NCBI GenBank assembly: GCA_002323775.1
Contig: DCPV01000234.1
Location: 6,939 to 12,157, forward strand
Reading direction: 5' to 3'
Source: Firmicutes bacterium UBA1535
GTDB lineage: Bacteria > Bacillota > Clostridia > Tissierellales > Sedimentibacteraceae
Length of the DNA: 5,219 nucleotides
Shown here: positions 5,145 through 5,219 of the stretch, in pieces
How the letters are laid out: every line of letters starts with the position of its first letter
How positions within the stretch are numbered: position 1 is the first letter of the stretch
Translations under genes and position numbers: made by a program
The notes under the pieces: model-generated
Databases searched by the model: none
Told to the model about the DNA's origin: nothing
What the model saw: the letters and a program-made list of their open reading frames with translations, nothing else

Positions 5145-5219
5145 AATCTATAAATTTTAGCCTAGTTAGTTTATCACTTTTTATATCAAAATACAACAAT
5201 AAATTTTTTATAATTATAT

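Noticed and set aside
5147..5219. Promoter for murA
   Set aside because: The best pair, TTGTTG (5199-5194) and GATAAA (5175-5170) with 18 nt, matches consensus at only about half the positions; AT-rich DNA gives such matches by chance.

Overview
The window is AT-rich bacterial DNA carrying four complete protein-coding genes, all on the minus strand. It reads, in transcription order from right to left: murA, a purine nucleoside phosphorylase (deoD), a large ADP-ribosylglycohydrolase-family gene, and a BMP/PnrA-type nucleoside-binding lipoprotein. Strong purine-rich Shine-Dalgarno sequences, a TTG start, a Gram-positive style lipoprotein signal and the protein types all suggest a low-GC Bacillota, probably an anaerobe of the Clostridia/Tissierellia kind. 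This is an inference from composition and protein flavour; the genus cannot be read from the sequence.

Layout. Positions 5147-5219 are AT-rich DNA upstream of murA with no convincing promoter. murA (5134-3881) makes the first committed enzyme of peptidoglycan synthesis and looks functionally separate from the rest. The gap 3623-3880 is the most information-rich non-coding stretch. It holds a perfect consensus promoter (TTGACA-N17-TATAAT) aimed at deoD, an AT-rich palindrome resembling an UP element against the -35 box, further short palindromes, a cre-like dyad, and a leader of about 110 nt that can fold into two tandem hairpins. deoD (3622-2921) and the ADP-ribosylglycohydrolase-like gene (2875-1442) are 45 nt apart with no terminator between them, so they are probably co-transcribed. 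The gap 1250-1441 has a second cre-like dyad and small TACA/TGTA dyads but no clear promoter or terminator. The lipoprotein gene (1249-125) is followed by a GC-rich hairpin and, overlapping its stop codon, a T-tract terminator that points the opposite way. That suggests a convergent gene just beyond the left edge.

How the genes may work together. The lipoprotein would capture nucleosides outside the cell for an ABC importer that is not in this window. DeoD would split purine nucleosides into base and (deoxy)ribose-1-phosphate. The ADP-ribosylglycohydrolase-like protein is predicted to cleave a ribosyl bond, and its position suggests a substrate in nucleoside, NAD or ADP-ribose salvage. That family member carries an N-terminal region of about 165 residues that I do not recognise, and variant metal-site motifs. 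It is the least explained protein here.
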